Of a stretch of 64,000 nt of DNA, positions 1 to 8,392 are shown in pieces (within the stretch, counting starts at the first letter, position 1; each line of letters begins with the position of its first letter). Source of the DNA: Burkholderia sp. (GTDB lineage: Bacteria; Pseudomonadota; Gammaproteobacteria; Burkholderiales; Burkholderiaceae); assembly GCA_031253835.1 (NCBI GenBank), contig JAIRVP010000056.1, forward strand, positions 124,001 to 188,000. The letters are read 5' to 3'. The position numbers and the translations under genes are program-made. The notes under the pieces are model-generated. The model saw only the letters and a list, made by a program, of their open reading frames with translations, was not told the origin of the DNA and ran no database searches.

Positions 1-432
1 CGCCGCGGCGAGCTGTGCGAGCTCATCGGCGTCGAAACGGGCCGACAGCGCCTGGTGGATCCAGTCGGGCAGGTTCGTGCGCACGCGCACGGGCAGGCTG
101 GCCGGATCGATCTTCGACACGTGTTCGAGCCACGCGGACTCGGCGTCGGACAGGAACGGCCTCAGCGCGTTGCGGCCGGCCGTCTGCATCAGGCCGAGCA
201 GCGTGAGGCGCCGTGCCGGCGTGCCCGTCCCGCTTTCGGCAAGGTGCGAAAACTCCATTTTCCGGCGCAGCACCGCGAACACGGCTTCGGCGATCACGCC
301 GCGCTCCGCATGCCCGAGCTTCGGGTGCGCGCGGAAGAACCGGCTCGTCGTCGCGTCGGCGGGGCCGGCGAATTTCAGCACCTCGGCCAGCAAAGTCTCG
401 GTCTGGCCAATCAGGAATCCGTGCAGCTTCAT
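1..432 (-). CDS. RsmB/NOP-family RNA (cytosine-5) methyltransferase, N-terminal part only
   Basis: The gene runs off the left window edge; only the first 144 codons are present. The start is ATG at 430-432, overlapping the purN stop (TGA 429-431) in an ATGA arrangement, so it is probably translated by coupling from purN. The visible protein begins MKLHGFLIGQTETLLAEVL and looks like the helical NusB-like N-terminal region that precedes the SAM-binding domain in RsmB-type enzymes, including the AERGVIAEAVFAVLRRK stretch. The catalytic cysteines would lie outside the window. Family members methylate cytosine in rRNA in the cytoplasm. The assignment comes from the N-terminal region and the usual position beside purN in Burkholderia, so the exact target is unknown. 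Confidence 0.7.
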   Translation of the reverse strand, partial: MKLHGFLIGQTETLLAEVLKFAGPADATTSRFFRAHPKLGHAERGVIAEAVFAVLRRKMEFSHLAESGTGTPARRLTLLGLMQTAGRNALRPFLSDAESAWLEHVSKIDPASLPVRVRTNLPDWIHQALSARFDADELAQLAAA

Positions 433-1091
433 ACGCCCTCACTCGTTTCGGTATGCGGTTGATCCGCGAAAATCCAGCGCGCCTCTTCCGGCGCGACCAC
501 TGCACGGCCGTTCTCGAGGTGCAGGCGCCCCTCGACGAACCAGCGCACCGCGCGCGGATACAGCACATGCTCGACGGTCAGCACGCGCTGCGCGAGCGCG
601 GCCGCGTCGTCGCCCGCGCGCACGGGCACCGCGCCCTGCGCGACGATCGCGCCGCTGTCGAGCTCGGGAATGACGAAATGCACGCTCGCGCCATGCAGCG
701 CGACGCCCGCGTCGAGCGCCTGCTGATGCGTGTGGATGCCCTTGAAGCTCGGCAGCAGCGACGGATGGATGTTCAGCAGCCGGCCTTCGTATCGTCTGAC
801 GAATGCGGGCGTGAGGATGCGCATGAAGCCGGCGAGCACGACGAGATCGGGGGCGAAACGGTCGATCTCGGCGGCGAGCGCCGCGTCGAAGCTGTCGCGG
901 CCGTCGAACGACCGGTGGTCGACCACCGCCGTCGCCACCCCGTGCGACGCGGCAAAAGCCAGCCCGGCCGCATCGGGCCGGTTGGCGATCACGGCGGCAA
1001 TCTCGGCCGGCCAGCGTTCCTGCGCGCACGCGCGGACGATGGCCTCCATGTTGCTGCCGCGACCGGAAATCAGGATCACGAGTTTTTTCAT
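429..1091 (-). CDS. purN: Phosphoribosylglycinamide formyltransferase (GART)
   Basis: PurN transfers a formyl group from 10-formyl-THF to GAR, the third step of cytosolic de novo purine synthesis. The 220-residue protein starts MKKLVILISGRGSNMEAI, the phosphate-binding loop. It carries the active-site signature NIHPSLLPSFKGIHTHQQAL with the catalytic Asn and His, followed by GASVHFV and the Asp-containing ELDSGAIVAQ segment. The length is normal for the family. The stop overlaps the start of the downstream RNA methyltransferase. It is divergent from ribF, with about 120 bp between them holding both promoters. Identification is secure. Confidence 0.97.
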   Translation of the reverse strand: MKKLVILISGRGSNMEAIVRACAQERWPAEIAAVIANRPDAAGLAFAASHGVATAVVDHRSFDGRDSFDAALAAEIDRFAPDLVVLAGFMRILTPAFVRRYEGRLLNIHPSLLPSFKGIHTHQQALDAGVALHGASVHFVIPELDSGAIVAQGAVPVRAGDDAAALAQRVLTVEHVLYPRAVRWFVEGRLHLENGRAVVAPEEARWIFADQPHTETSEGV

Positions 1092-1213
1092 CCGCGAATT
1101 TTACCATTCGCCCCCGCGTTTCCCGCCTTCTCGGCCGCCGACCCGTCCGAACGTTTATAATCTTCTGCTTTGCGGCATCCCACCGCCCATTCCCCGACGC
1201 TGCATCCGCTATC

Positions 1214-2206
1214 GTGAAAGTCTTCCGCGGCCTGCCCAACGCCGAGAGCCGCGCCCCGTGCGCGCTGACGATCGGCAACTTCGACGGTGTCCATCGCGGC
1301 CACCAGGCCCTGCTCGCGCGCGTGCGCGCGGCAGCGGACGCGCGCGGCCTGCCCGTGTGCGTGATGACGTTCGAGCCGCACCCGCGCGAATTCTTCAACC
1401 CGGCCGGCGCGCCGCCGCGCATCGCGATGCTGCGCGACAAGCTCGAGGCGCTGCGCGATCACGGTGTCGACCGCGTCGTCGTCGAGCACTTCAACCATAC
1501 GTTCGCGAGCCAGTCGCCGCAGGCGTTCGTCGAGCGCACGCTGGTGAACGGGCTGCACACGCGCTGGATGATGGTCGGCGACGACTTCTGCTACGGCGCG
1601 AAGCGCGCGGGCACGTTCGACACGCTGAAGGCGGCCGGCGAGCAGCACGGTTTCGAAGTCGAGCAGATGGGCACGGTGGCCGGCAGCGACGGCACGCGCA
1701 TCTCCAGCTCGGGCGTGCGCGCCGCGCTCGCGGCCGGCGATCTCGATGCAGCCGCGCAGGCGCTCGGCCATGGCTATGCGATCAGCGGCCACGTCGCGCA
1801 CGGGCTGAAGCTCGGCCGCGACCTCGGCTTCCCGACGCTGAACCTGCCGATCGCGCACAAGCGGCCGGCGCTCATGGGCATCTTCGTCGTGCAGGTGCAC
1901 GGTCTCGGCCCCGAGCCGCTGCCGGGCGTCGCGAGCCTCGGCCTGCGCCCGACCGTCGACGATTCGGGCCGCGTGCTGCTCGAAGTCCACCTGCTCGACT
2001 GGCATGGCGACGCGTACGGCAAGCTCATCCGCGTCGAATTCCTGAAGAAGCTGCGCGACGAGGCGAAATTCGACGATCTCGAGGCGCTGTCGCGCGCGAT
2101 CGCGCTGGACGTCGCGAATGCGCGCGCGTACTTCATCGAGCGCGACCGTGCGCCGGGCAGCCGCGCCACGGGCTTCGCGACGTCGGCCACCGACCGAATT
2201 AGCTGA
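1214..2206 (+). CDS. ribF: Bifunctional riboflavin kinase / FAD synthetase
   Basis: RibF phosphorylates riboflavin to FMN and adenylylates FMN to FAD. The 330-residue protein begins at a GTG codon (1214), reading MKVFRGLPN. The N-terminal nucleotidyltransferase domain shows TIGNFDGVHRGHQALL (HxGH-type) and, further on, GTRISSSGVR. The C-terminal flavokinase domain shows GRDLGFPTLNL and GVASLGLRPTVDD. Both halves look intact and the length is typical. It lies about 100 bp before ileS on the same strand, the ribF-ileS-lspA order common in proteobacteria. No strong Shine-Dalgarno precedes the GTG, so the exact start is slightly uncertain. Confidence 0.96.
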   Translation: MKVFRGLPNAESRAPCALTIGNFDGVHRGHQALLARVRAAADARGLPVCVMTFEPHPREFFNPAGAPPRIAMLRDKLEALRDHGVDRVVVEHFNHTFASQSPQAFVERTLVNGLHTRWMMVGDDFCYGAKRAGTFDTLKAAGEQHGFEVEQMGTVAGSDGTRISSSGVRAALAAGDLDAAAQALGHGYAISGHVAHGLKLGRDLGFPTLNLPIAHKRPALMGIFVVQVHGLGPEPLPGVASLGLRPTVDDSGRVLLEVHLLDWHGDAYGKLIRVEFLKKLRDEAKFDDLEALSRAIALDVANARAYFIERDRAPGSRATGFATSATDRIS

Positions 2207-2308
2207 TCCGGACGGCGGCGCCTGGCGCCGCATCCTCGCGCCGCCCACTCGCGCGCATCCCCGATTCACGACGCCCGAGCGTCTCCCGATTTAGATAGCG
2301 ATCCCATC

Positions 2309-5146
2309 ATGAGCAACAAGAAAGCCGATTCGAAACCGCAGGCCAAGTATCCGGTCAACCTGCTCGACACGCCGTTCCCGATGCGCGGCGACCTGCCCAA
2401 GCGCGAGCCGCAGTGGGTCAAGGAATGGGAAGAGCGCGGCCTCTACGAGAAGATCCGCGCGGCCAGCAAGGGCCGGCCGAAGTTCATCCTGCACGACGGC
2501 CCGCCGTATGCGAACGGCGACATCCACCTCGGCCACGCGGTCAACAAGATCCTGAAGGACATCGTCGTCAAGTCGCGCAACATGGCCGGCTTCGACGCGC
2601 CGTACGTGCCGGGCTGGGATTGCCACGGGATGCCGATCGAGATCCAGATCGAGAAGCAGTTCGGCAAGTCGCTGCCGGCGGCCGAAGTGATGAGCAAGGC
2701 GCGTGCGTACGCGACCGAGCAGATCGAGAAGCAGAAAGTCGGCTTCAAGCGCCTCGGCGTGCTCGGCGACTGGGGCAACCCGTACAAGACGATGAACTTC
2801 GTGAACGAGGCGGAAGAAATTCGCGCGCTCGGCAAGATCATCGAGAAGGGCTACGTGTACCGCGGGCTGAAGCCGGTGAACTGGTGCTTCGACTGCGGCT
2901 CGGCGCTCGCCGAAGCGGAAGTCGAGTACAAGGACCGCACCGATCCGACGATCGACGTGATGTTCGCGTTCGCGGAACCGGAAAAGACCGCGCAGGCGTT
3001 CGGCCTGCCGGCGCTGCCGCGTGCCGAGGGCGGCATCGTGATCTGGACCACCACGCCGTGGACGATCCCCGCCAACCAGGCGCTGAACCTCCATCCGGAA
3101 ATCGTCTACGCGCTGGTCGACACCGAGCGCGGGCTGCTGATCATCGCGGAAGAGCGCGTCGAAGCCTGCATGACCGACTTCAAGCTGACGGGCCGCGTCG
3201 TCGCGACCGCGCCGGGCGTGAAGCTCGCGAACCTGCGCTTCCACCACCCGCTCGCGTCGGCCCACCCCGGCTACAAGCGTACGGCGCCCGTCTACCTCGG
3301 CGACTACGTGACGACCGACACGGGTACCGGCGTCGTGCACTCGTCGCCCGCCTACGGTATCGAGGACTTCATGTCGTGCAAGGCGCACGGGATGACCGAC
3401 TCGGACTTCATCAACCCGGTGATGGGCGACGGCCGCTACATCGAATCGCTGCCGCTGTTCGGCGGCCTGTCGATCTGGGACGCGAACCCGAAGATCGTCG
3501 AAGCACTGAACGCGGCCGGCTCGCTGCTGCGCAGCGAGAAGTACACGCACAGCTACATGCACTGCTGGCGCCACAAGACGCCGATCATCTACCGCGCGAC
3601 GTCGCAGTGGTTCGCCGGCATGGATGTCACGCCGAACGACGGCGGCAAGACGCTGCGCGAAACGGCACTCGAAGGCGTCGACGCAACCGCGTTCTACCCG
3701 TCGTGGGGCAAGCAGCGCCTGTTCAGCATGATCGCGAACCGTCCCGACTGGACGCTGTCGCGCCAGCGCCAGTGGGGCGTGCCGATGGCGTTCTTCGTGC
3801 ACAAGGAAACCGGCGAGCTGCACCCGCGCACGCTGGAGCTGCTCGAGGAAGTCGCGAAGCGCGTCGAGCAGTCGGGCATCGAGGCATGGCAGTCGCTCGA
3901 CCCGCGCGAGCTGATCGGCGACGACGCGAACCTGTACGAAAAGAACCGCGACACGCTCGACGTGTGGTTCGACTCGGGCACGACGCACTGGCACGTGCTG
4001 CGCGGCTCGCACAAGGATCAGCTGCAATTCCCGGCCGACCTGTACCTCGAAGGCTCGGACCAGCATCGCGGCTGGTTCCACTCGTCGCTGCTGACCGCGT
4101 CGATGATCGACGGCCGCGCGCCGTACAAGGGCCTGCTCACGCACGGCTTCACGGTCGACGGCGAAGGCCGCAAGATGAGCAAGTCGCTCGGCAACGGCAT
4201 CGACCCGCATGAAGTCGCGAACCGCCTCGGCGCGGAAATCATCCGCCTGTGGATCGCGTCGACCGACTACTCGGGCGAGCTCGCGATCTCCGAGGAGATC
4301 CTGAAGCGCGTGACCGAAGGCTATCGCCGCATCCGCAACACGCTGCGCTTCCTGCTCGCGAACCTGTCGGACTTCGACTTCGCGCAGCACGCGGTGCCGG
4401 CTGAAGAATGGCTCGAGATCGACCGCTACGCGGTCGCGTTCTCGCAGCAGCTGCAGACGGAGCTGCTCGGCCACTACGAGAAGTACGAATTCCACCCGGT
4501 CGTCGCGAAGCTGCAGACGTACTGCTCGGAAGATCTCGGCGGCTTCTACCTCGACGTGCTGAAGGACCGCCTGTACACGAGCGCGGCCGATTCGCGCGCG
4601 CGCCGTTCCGCGCAAACGGCGCTGTACCACCTGACGCACGGCCTGCTGCGCGTGCTCGCGCCGTTCCTGTCGTTCACGGCGGAAGAAGCGTGGAAGGTGT
4701 TCCAGCCGGCCAGCGACACGATCTTCACGGAAACCTACTACGCGTATCCGGAAGTCGCCGGCTCGACCGCGCTGATCGAGAAGTGGGCGCTGCTGCGCGA
4801 GGTGCGCGGCAACGTGACGAAGGCACTCGAGGAAGCACGCACCGCGAACCGCATCGGTTCGTCGCTGCAGGCCGAAGTCACCGTGCACGCGAGCGGCGCG
4901 CGTTACAACGCGCTCACGAGCCTCGGCGACGACCTGAAGTTCGTGCTGATCACGTCGGCCGCGACGGTCGTCAAGGTCGACGACGAAGCACAGGAAAGCG
5001 TCGACGTGGCCGCCTCGAAGTACCAGAAGTGCGAACGCTGCTGGCACTACCGCGAAGATGTCGGCGCGCACGCCGATCATCCGACGCTGTGCGGCCGCTG
5101 CTTCTCCAACCTGTTCGAAAACGGCGAAATCCGGAGCGCTGCTTAA
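2309..5146 (+). CDS. ileS: Isoleucyl-tRNA synthetase
   Basis: IleS charges tRNA-Ile with isoleucine and edits mischarged valine. The 945-residue protein has the class I HIGH motif as HLGH at residues 73-76 (after PPYANGDI) and KMSKS at about 622-626. The editing (CP1) domain contains the IWTTTPWTIPANQAL segment. The C-terminus carries the zinc-binding pattern KCERCWH ... LCGRCFSNL, typical of the bacterial type. Length and domain order are normal. The stop codon is two bases before the lspA start, so the two are almost certainly co-transcribed and possibly coupled. Confidence 0.98.
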   Translation: MSNKKADSKPQAKYPVNLLDTPFPMRGDLPKREPQWVKEWEERGLYEKIRAASKGRPKFILHDGPPYANGDIHLGHAVNKILKDIVVKSRNMAGFDAPYVPGWDCHGMPIEIQIEKQFGKSLPAAEVMSKARAYATEQIEKQKVGFKRLGVLGDWGNPYKTMNFVNEAEEIRALGKIIEKGYVYRGLKPVNWCFDCGSALAEAEVEYKDRTDPTIDVMFAFAEPEKTAQAFGLPALPRAEGGIVIWTTTPWTIPANQALNLHPEIVYALVDTERGLLIIAEERVEACMTDFKLTGRVVATAPGVKLANLRFHHPLASAHPGYKRTAPVYLGDYVTTDTGTGVVHSSPAYGIEDFMSCKAHGMTDSDFINPVMGDGRYIESLPLFGGLSIWDANPKIVEALNAAGSLLRSEKYTHSYMHCWRHKTPIIYRATSQWFAGMDVTPNDGGKTLRETALEGVDATAFYPSWGKQRLFSMIANRPDWTLSRQRQWGVPMAFFVHKETGELHPRTLELLEEVAKRVEQSGIEAWQSLDPRELIGDDANLYEKNRDTLDVWFDSGTTHWHVLRGSHKDQLQFPADLYLEGSDQHRGWFHSSLLTASMIDGRAPYKGLLTHGFTVDGEGRKMSKSLGNGIDPHEVANRLGAEIIRLWIASTDYSGELAISEEILKRVTEGYRRIRNTLRFLLANLSDFDFAQHAVPAEEWLEIDRYAVAFSQQLQTELLGHYEKYEFHPVVAKLQTYCSEDLGGFYLDVLKDRLYTSAADSRARRSAQTALYHLTHGLLRVLAPFLSFTAEEAWKVFQPASDTIFTETYYAYPEVAGSTALIEKWALLREVRGNVTKALEEARTANRIGSSLQAEVTVHASGARYNALTSLGDDLKFVLITSAATVVKVDDEAQESVDVAASKYQKCERCWHYREDVGAHADHPTLCGRCFSNLFENGEIRSAA

Positions 5147-5148
5147 CT

Positions 5149-5649
5149 ATGGCGAAAACCCTGTCGAAACCGGCCAGCGGCGCGCTTGCGCCCTGGCTCG
5201 GCATTTCGCTGATCGTGATCCTGTTCGACCAGCTGTCGAAAATCGCGATCCTGAAGACGTTCGCGTACGGCGCGCAGCACGAGCTGACGTCGTTCTTCAA
5301 CCTCGTGCTGGTGTACAACCGCGGCGCCGCGTTCGGCTTCCTGTCGACCGCCGGCGGCTGGCAGCGCTGGGCGTTCACCGCGCTCGGCATCGCCGCCACG
5401 CTCGTGATCTGCTTCCTGCTGAAGCGCCACGGCCAGCAGCGGCTGTTCAGCCTGTCGCTCGCGATGATCCTCGGCGGCGCGCTCGGCAACGTGATCGACC
5501 GGCTCGTCTACGGCCACGTGATCGACTTCCTCGATTTCCACCTCGGCGCCTGGCACTTCCCGGCGTTCAACCTCGCCGATTCCGCGATCACGGTCGGTGC
5601 GGTGCTGCTGATCTACGACGAACTGCGTCGCGTGCGCGGCTCGCGCTAA
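5149..5649 (+). CDS. lspA: Lipoprotein signal peptidase (signal peptidase II)
   Basis: LspA is an inner-membrane aspartyl protease that removes signal peptides from diacylglyceryl-modified prolipoproteins. The 166-residue protein has four hydrophobic segments. Both catalytic-Asp motifs are present: GNVIDRL and FNLADSAI. The conserved VYNRGAAFGFL segment is also visible. The ATG start (5149) follows the ileS stop by two bases, and the likely ribosome-binding GGAG lies inside the end of ileS. The ileS-lspA pairing is widespread. A GC-rich hairpin follows at 5669-5697. Confidence 0.97.
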   Translation: MAKTLSKPASGALAPWLGISLIVILFDQLSKIAILKTFAYGAQHELTSFFNLVLVYNRGAAFGFLSTAGGWQRWAFTALGIAATLVICFLLKRHGQQRLFSLSLAMILGGALGNVIDRLVYGHVIDFLDFHLGAWHFPAFNLADSAITVGAVLLIYDELRRVRGSR

Positions 5650-5668
5650 GCGCGCATACTCGGCGTCG

Positions 5669-5697
5669 ACGGCCGGCTTCGCGCCGGCCGTTCCGTT
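5669..5697 (+). terminator. Stem-loop after lspA, possible terminator
   Basis: ACGGCCGGC (5669-5677) pairs with GCCGGCCGT (5683-5691), a 9-bp GC stem with a 5-nt loop, followed only by TCCGTTTGA. The weak T tract makes intrinsic termination uncertain. It may attenuate transcription between ileS-lspA and coaBC. Confidence 0.4.
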
Positions 5698-5716
5698 TGA
5701 CCCTTGGAGGCCTGAG

Positions 5717-6928
5717 TTGGCACACGCAGAACTCGCAGGAAAACACCTCGTTCTCGGCCTGACGGGCGGCATCGCCTGCTACAAGATCGCCGAGCTCACG
5801 CGGCTGCTCGTGAAGGCCGGCGCGACCGTGCAGGTCGCGATGACCGAAGCGGCCACGCAGTTCATCACGCCTGTCACGATGCAGGCGCTGTCGGGCCGGC
5901 CGGTCTATACGAGCCAGTGGGACGCACGCGTCGACAACAACATGGCGCACATCGACCTGTCGCGCGAAGCCGACGCGATCGTGATCGCGCCCGCGTCGAC
6001 GGACTTCCTCGCGAAGCTCGCGCACGGGTTCGCGGACGATCTGCTGTCGACGCTGTGCGTCGCACGCGACTGCCCGCTGCTCGTCGTCCCCGCCATGAAC
6101 CGCCAGATGTGGCAGAACCCGGCCACGCAGCGCAACGCCGCGCAACTGCGCGCAGATGGTGTATCCGTGCTCGGCCCGGATTCGGGCGCGCAGGCGTGCG
6201 GCGAAGTCGGCGACGGCCGCATGCTCGAGCCCGAGGCGATCTATGAAGCGATCGTCGCGCACTTCGCGCCGAAGGTGCTCGCGCACCGGCGCGTACTGAT
6301 CACGGCCGGGCCGACGTTCGAACCGCTCGACCCCGTGCGCGGCCTCACGAACCGCTCGAGCGGCAAGATGGGCTTCGCGCTCGCACGCGCCGCGCAACAG
6401 GCCGGCGCCGACGTGCATCTCGTCGCGGGGCCGGTCGCGCTCGACACGCCGTGGGGCGTGTACCGCCAGGACGTGCAGACCGCGCAGCAGATGTACGACG
6501 CGGTGATGCATGCGGTCAACGATGCCGACATCTTCATCGCGGTGGCCGCGGTCGCCGACTGGCGGGTCGACCAGCCGGCCGAGCACAAGATGAAGAAGAC
6601 GGCCGACCGCAAGATGCCGGCGCTCGCGTTCGTCGAGAACCCGGACATCCTCGCATCGGTCGCGGCGCTGCCCGATCCGCCGTTCTGCGTCGGCTTCGCG
6701 GCCGAAAGCGGCGACCTCGACGTGCACGGCGACGAGAAGCGCAAGCGCAAGAACGTGCCGCTGCTCGTCGGCAACCTCGGCCCGCTGACGTTCGGCCGCG
6801 ACGACAACGAAGTCGTGCTGTTCGAAGCGGCCGGCCTCACGCGCCTGCCGCGCGCCCCGAAGGACGAACTCGCGCATGTGCTCGTCGCGGAAATCGCGAA
6901 GCGCCTGCCCGACAACCGCCTGATCTGA
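5717..6928 (+). CDS. coaBC: Phosphopantothenoylcysteine decarboxylase / phosphopantothenate-cysteine ligase
   Basis: CoaBC (Dfp) carries out two steps of coenzyme A synthesis: ligation of cysteine to 4'-phosphopantothenate (CoaB, C-terminal) and decarboxylation (CoaC, N-terminal flavoprotein). The 403-residue protein starts at a TTG codon (5717) behind a clear GGAGG (5706-5710), which decides the start. CoaC shows VLGLTGGIACYKIAEL and the catalytic His in NNMAHIDLSREAD. CoaB shows GPTFEPLDPVRGLTNRSSGKMG. Both halves are complete. It is followed 55 bp later by dut, the usual coaBC-dut arrangement. Confidence 0.97.
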   Translation: MAHAELAGKHLVLGLTGGIACYKIAELTRLLVKAGATVQVAMTEAATQFITPVTMQALSGRPVYTSQWDARVDNNMAHIDLSREADAIVIAPASTDFLAKLAHGFADDLLSTLCVARDCPLLVVPAMNRQMWQNPATQRNAAQLRADGVSVLGPDSGAQACGEVGDGRMLEPEAIYEAIVAHFAPKVLAHRRVLITAGPTFEPLDPVRGLTNRSSGKMGFALARAAQQAGADVHLVAGPVALDTPWGVYRQDVQTAQQMYDAVMHAVNDADIFIAVAAVADWRVDQPAEHKMKKTADRKMPALAFVENPDILASVAALPDPPFCVGFAAESGDLDVHGDEKRKRKNVPLLVGNLGPLTFGRDDNEVVLFEAAGLTRLPRAPKDELAHVLVAEIAKRLPDNRLI

Positions 6929-6983
6929 TCACCCGCGCGGCGGCGCTTGCCGCCGCGCCCTTCCCGACCGATTCGACGACCGC

Positions 6984-7430
6984 ATGAAACTCGACCTGAA
7001 GATTCTCGACGCGCGCATGCGCGACTACCTGCCCGCCTACGCGACCACCGGCAGCGCGGGCCTCGACCTGCGCGCGTGCCTCGACGCACCGGTCACGCTG
7101 CAGCCGGGCGAAACGACGCTCGTGCCGACGGGCCTCGCGATCCATCTCGCCGATCCCGGCTATGCGGCGCTGATCCTGCCGCGCTCGGGCCTCGGCCACA
7201 AGCACGGGATCGTGCTCGGCAACCTGGTCGGCCTGATCGACTCCGACTACCAGGGCCAGCTGATGGTCTCGACGTGGAACCGCGGCCAGACCGAGTTCGT
7301 GCTGAACCCGTTCGAACGGCTCGCGCAACTCGTGATCGTGCCGGTCGTGCAGGCGCAGTTCAACATCGTCGACGATTTCGCCGAGAGCGATCGCGGCGAA
7401 GGCGGCTTCGGCAGCACCGGCCGCCACTGA
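6984..7430 (+). CDS. dut: Deoxyuridine 5'-triphosphate nucleotidohydrolase (dUTPase)
   Basis: Dut hydrolyses dUTP to dUMP and pyrophosphate, keeping uracil out of DNA and feeding thymidylate synthesis. The 148-residue trimeric-type protein shows the five family motifs: GSAGLDLRA, PRSGLGHK, GNLVGLIDSDYQG (catalytic Asp), ERLAQLVI and the C-terminal GEGGFGSTG. Length is standard. It is the last gene of the rightward run and is closed by a strong terminator shared with the convergent gene at 7486-8256. Confidence 0.97.
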   Translation: MKLDLKILDARMRDYLPAYATTGSAGLDLRACLDAPVTLQPGETTLVPTGLAIHLADPGYAALILPRSGLGHKHGIVLGNLVGLIDSDYQGQLMVSTWNRGQTEFVLNPFERLAQLVIVPVVQAQFNIVDDFAESDRGEGGFGSTGRH

Positions 7431-7445
7431 GCGGCACTGCACGAA

Positions 7446-7475
7446 AAAAGGGGCCTCGCGGCCCCTTTTCTTTTT
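7446..7475. terminator. Bidirectional rho-independent terminator between dut and a convergent gene
   Basis: GGGGCC (7450-7455), loop TCGC, GGCCCC (7460-7465), flanked by an A run on the left and TTTTCTTTTT on the right. It serves dut on the plus strand, and probably the converging membrane-protein gene on the minus strand. Confidence 0.9.
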
Positions 7476-7485
7476 CCGATCAAAG

Positions 7486-8256
7486 TCATTCGCTGACCGG
7501 CTGCGCAATCCGCGCGGGCACCGGTTCGCGTCGCCGCGCCTGCGCGATGCTTGCATAGATCACCATCGCGACCAGCACGCCGAGCAGCACGGCCGACGAC
7601 CCGACCGTGCCGAGCGCGAGGCCGCCCTTCGCGACCGGCTTCGTCAGCAGGTCGCCGACCGTCGCGCCGAACGGACGCGTGAGCACGAACGCGGCCCAGA
7701 ACAGCAGCACGCCGGAGATCCGCGTGAAGTAGTGCGCGAGCACGATCACCGCCAGCAGCCCGCCGATCAGCAGCGCGCCGCCGCCGAAGCCGAGCCCCGA
7801 GCTGTCCGCGAGAAAGTCGCCGAGCGCGGTGCCGAGCGTGTTCGAGAACAGGATCGCGATCCAGTACAGCAGTTCGACCTTGCGCGTGCGGATCAGGTCG
7901 ACCGACAGCGATTCGCCGCTCAGGCGCCAGACCGCGAAGATCGCCAGCAGGATCGCGACGAGGATCGACGACCCGGCTGCATAGCCGAGGCCGAGCGTGC
8001 GGTCCATGAAGTCGGACATCGTCGTGCCGGCCGTGCTCGTCGCGACGATCACGGCCCAGTAGATCGCCGGGCGATAGCGCGTCGTCCTGAGCTGCGCGCC
8101 CAGTGTCACGAGAAAGAAACCGAACAGCAGGATCGAGCTCACCGCGTAGCCGACGTTCAGCGTCATCGACAGCAGGTCGCCGCCGGTTTCGCCGAGCGTC
8201 GTCGCGCAGATCTTCATGATCCAGAACGCGAGCGTGATTTCGGGAAGTTTGTTCAT
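7486..8256 (-). CDS. Uncharacterised membrane protein (COG4705-like) with four internal repeats
   Basis: The protein has 256 residues and is almost entirely hydrophobic, with about eight predicted membrane segments and a short basic C-terminal tail. It resembles the uncharacterised COG4705 membrane-anchored family (KICATTLGETGGDLLS signature near the start); no function is established that I can cite. The sequence shows four tandem repeats, each with G-x4-D-x8-G: G22/D27/G36, G77/D82/G91, G142/D147/G156 and G197/D202/G211. A four-fold array of intramembrane acidic residues suggests a transporter or channel, but that is inference. The ATG at 8254-8256 has only a G-rich sequence upstream as a ribosome site. 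It lies downstream of the permease on the same strand with a 136-bp gap. Confidence 0.8.
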   Translation of the reverse strand: MNKLPEITLAFWIMKICATTLGETGGDLLSMTLNVGYAVSSILLFGFFLVTLGAQLRTTRYRPAIYWAVIVATSTAGTTMSDFMDRTLGLGYAAGSSILVAILLAIFAVWRLSGESLSVDLIRTRKVELLYWIAILFSNTLGTALGDFLADSSGLGFGGGALLIGGLLAVIVLAHYFTRISGVLLFWAAFVLTRPFGATVGDLLTKPVAKGGLALGTVGSSAVLLGVLVAMVIYASIAQARRREPVPARIAQPVSE

Positions 8257-8392
8257 TCGAACCCCATTTGCAGGAAGCGGCGAGCCGGCGCGTGCCGGCC
8301 CGCCTTGCGGACAGGATCGAATGTAGTCGCCGCCGGCTTAACGGAACCTTAGCGAACGGGAAAAACGAAACGGGTGGGGTACGCCGGCGCGG

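Noticed and set aside
2291..5080. A 929-codon open frame on the minus strand opposite ileS
   Set aside because: Arg/Val/Asp-rich shadow caused by high GC at third positions; ileS on the plus strand is complete and unmistakable.
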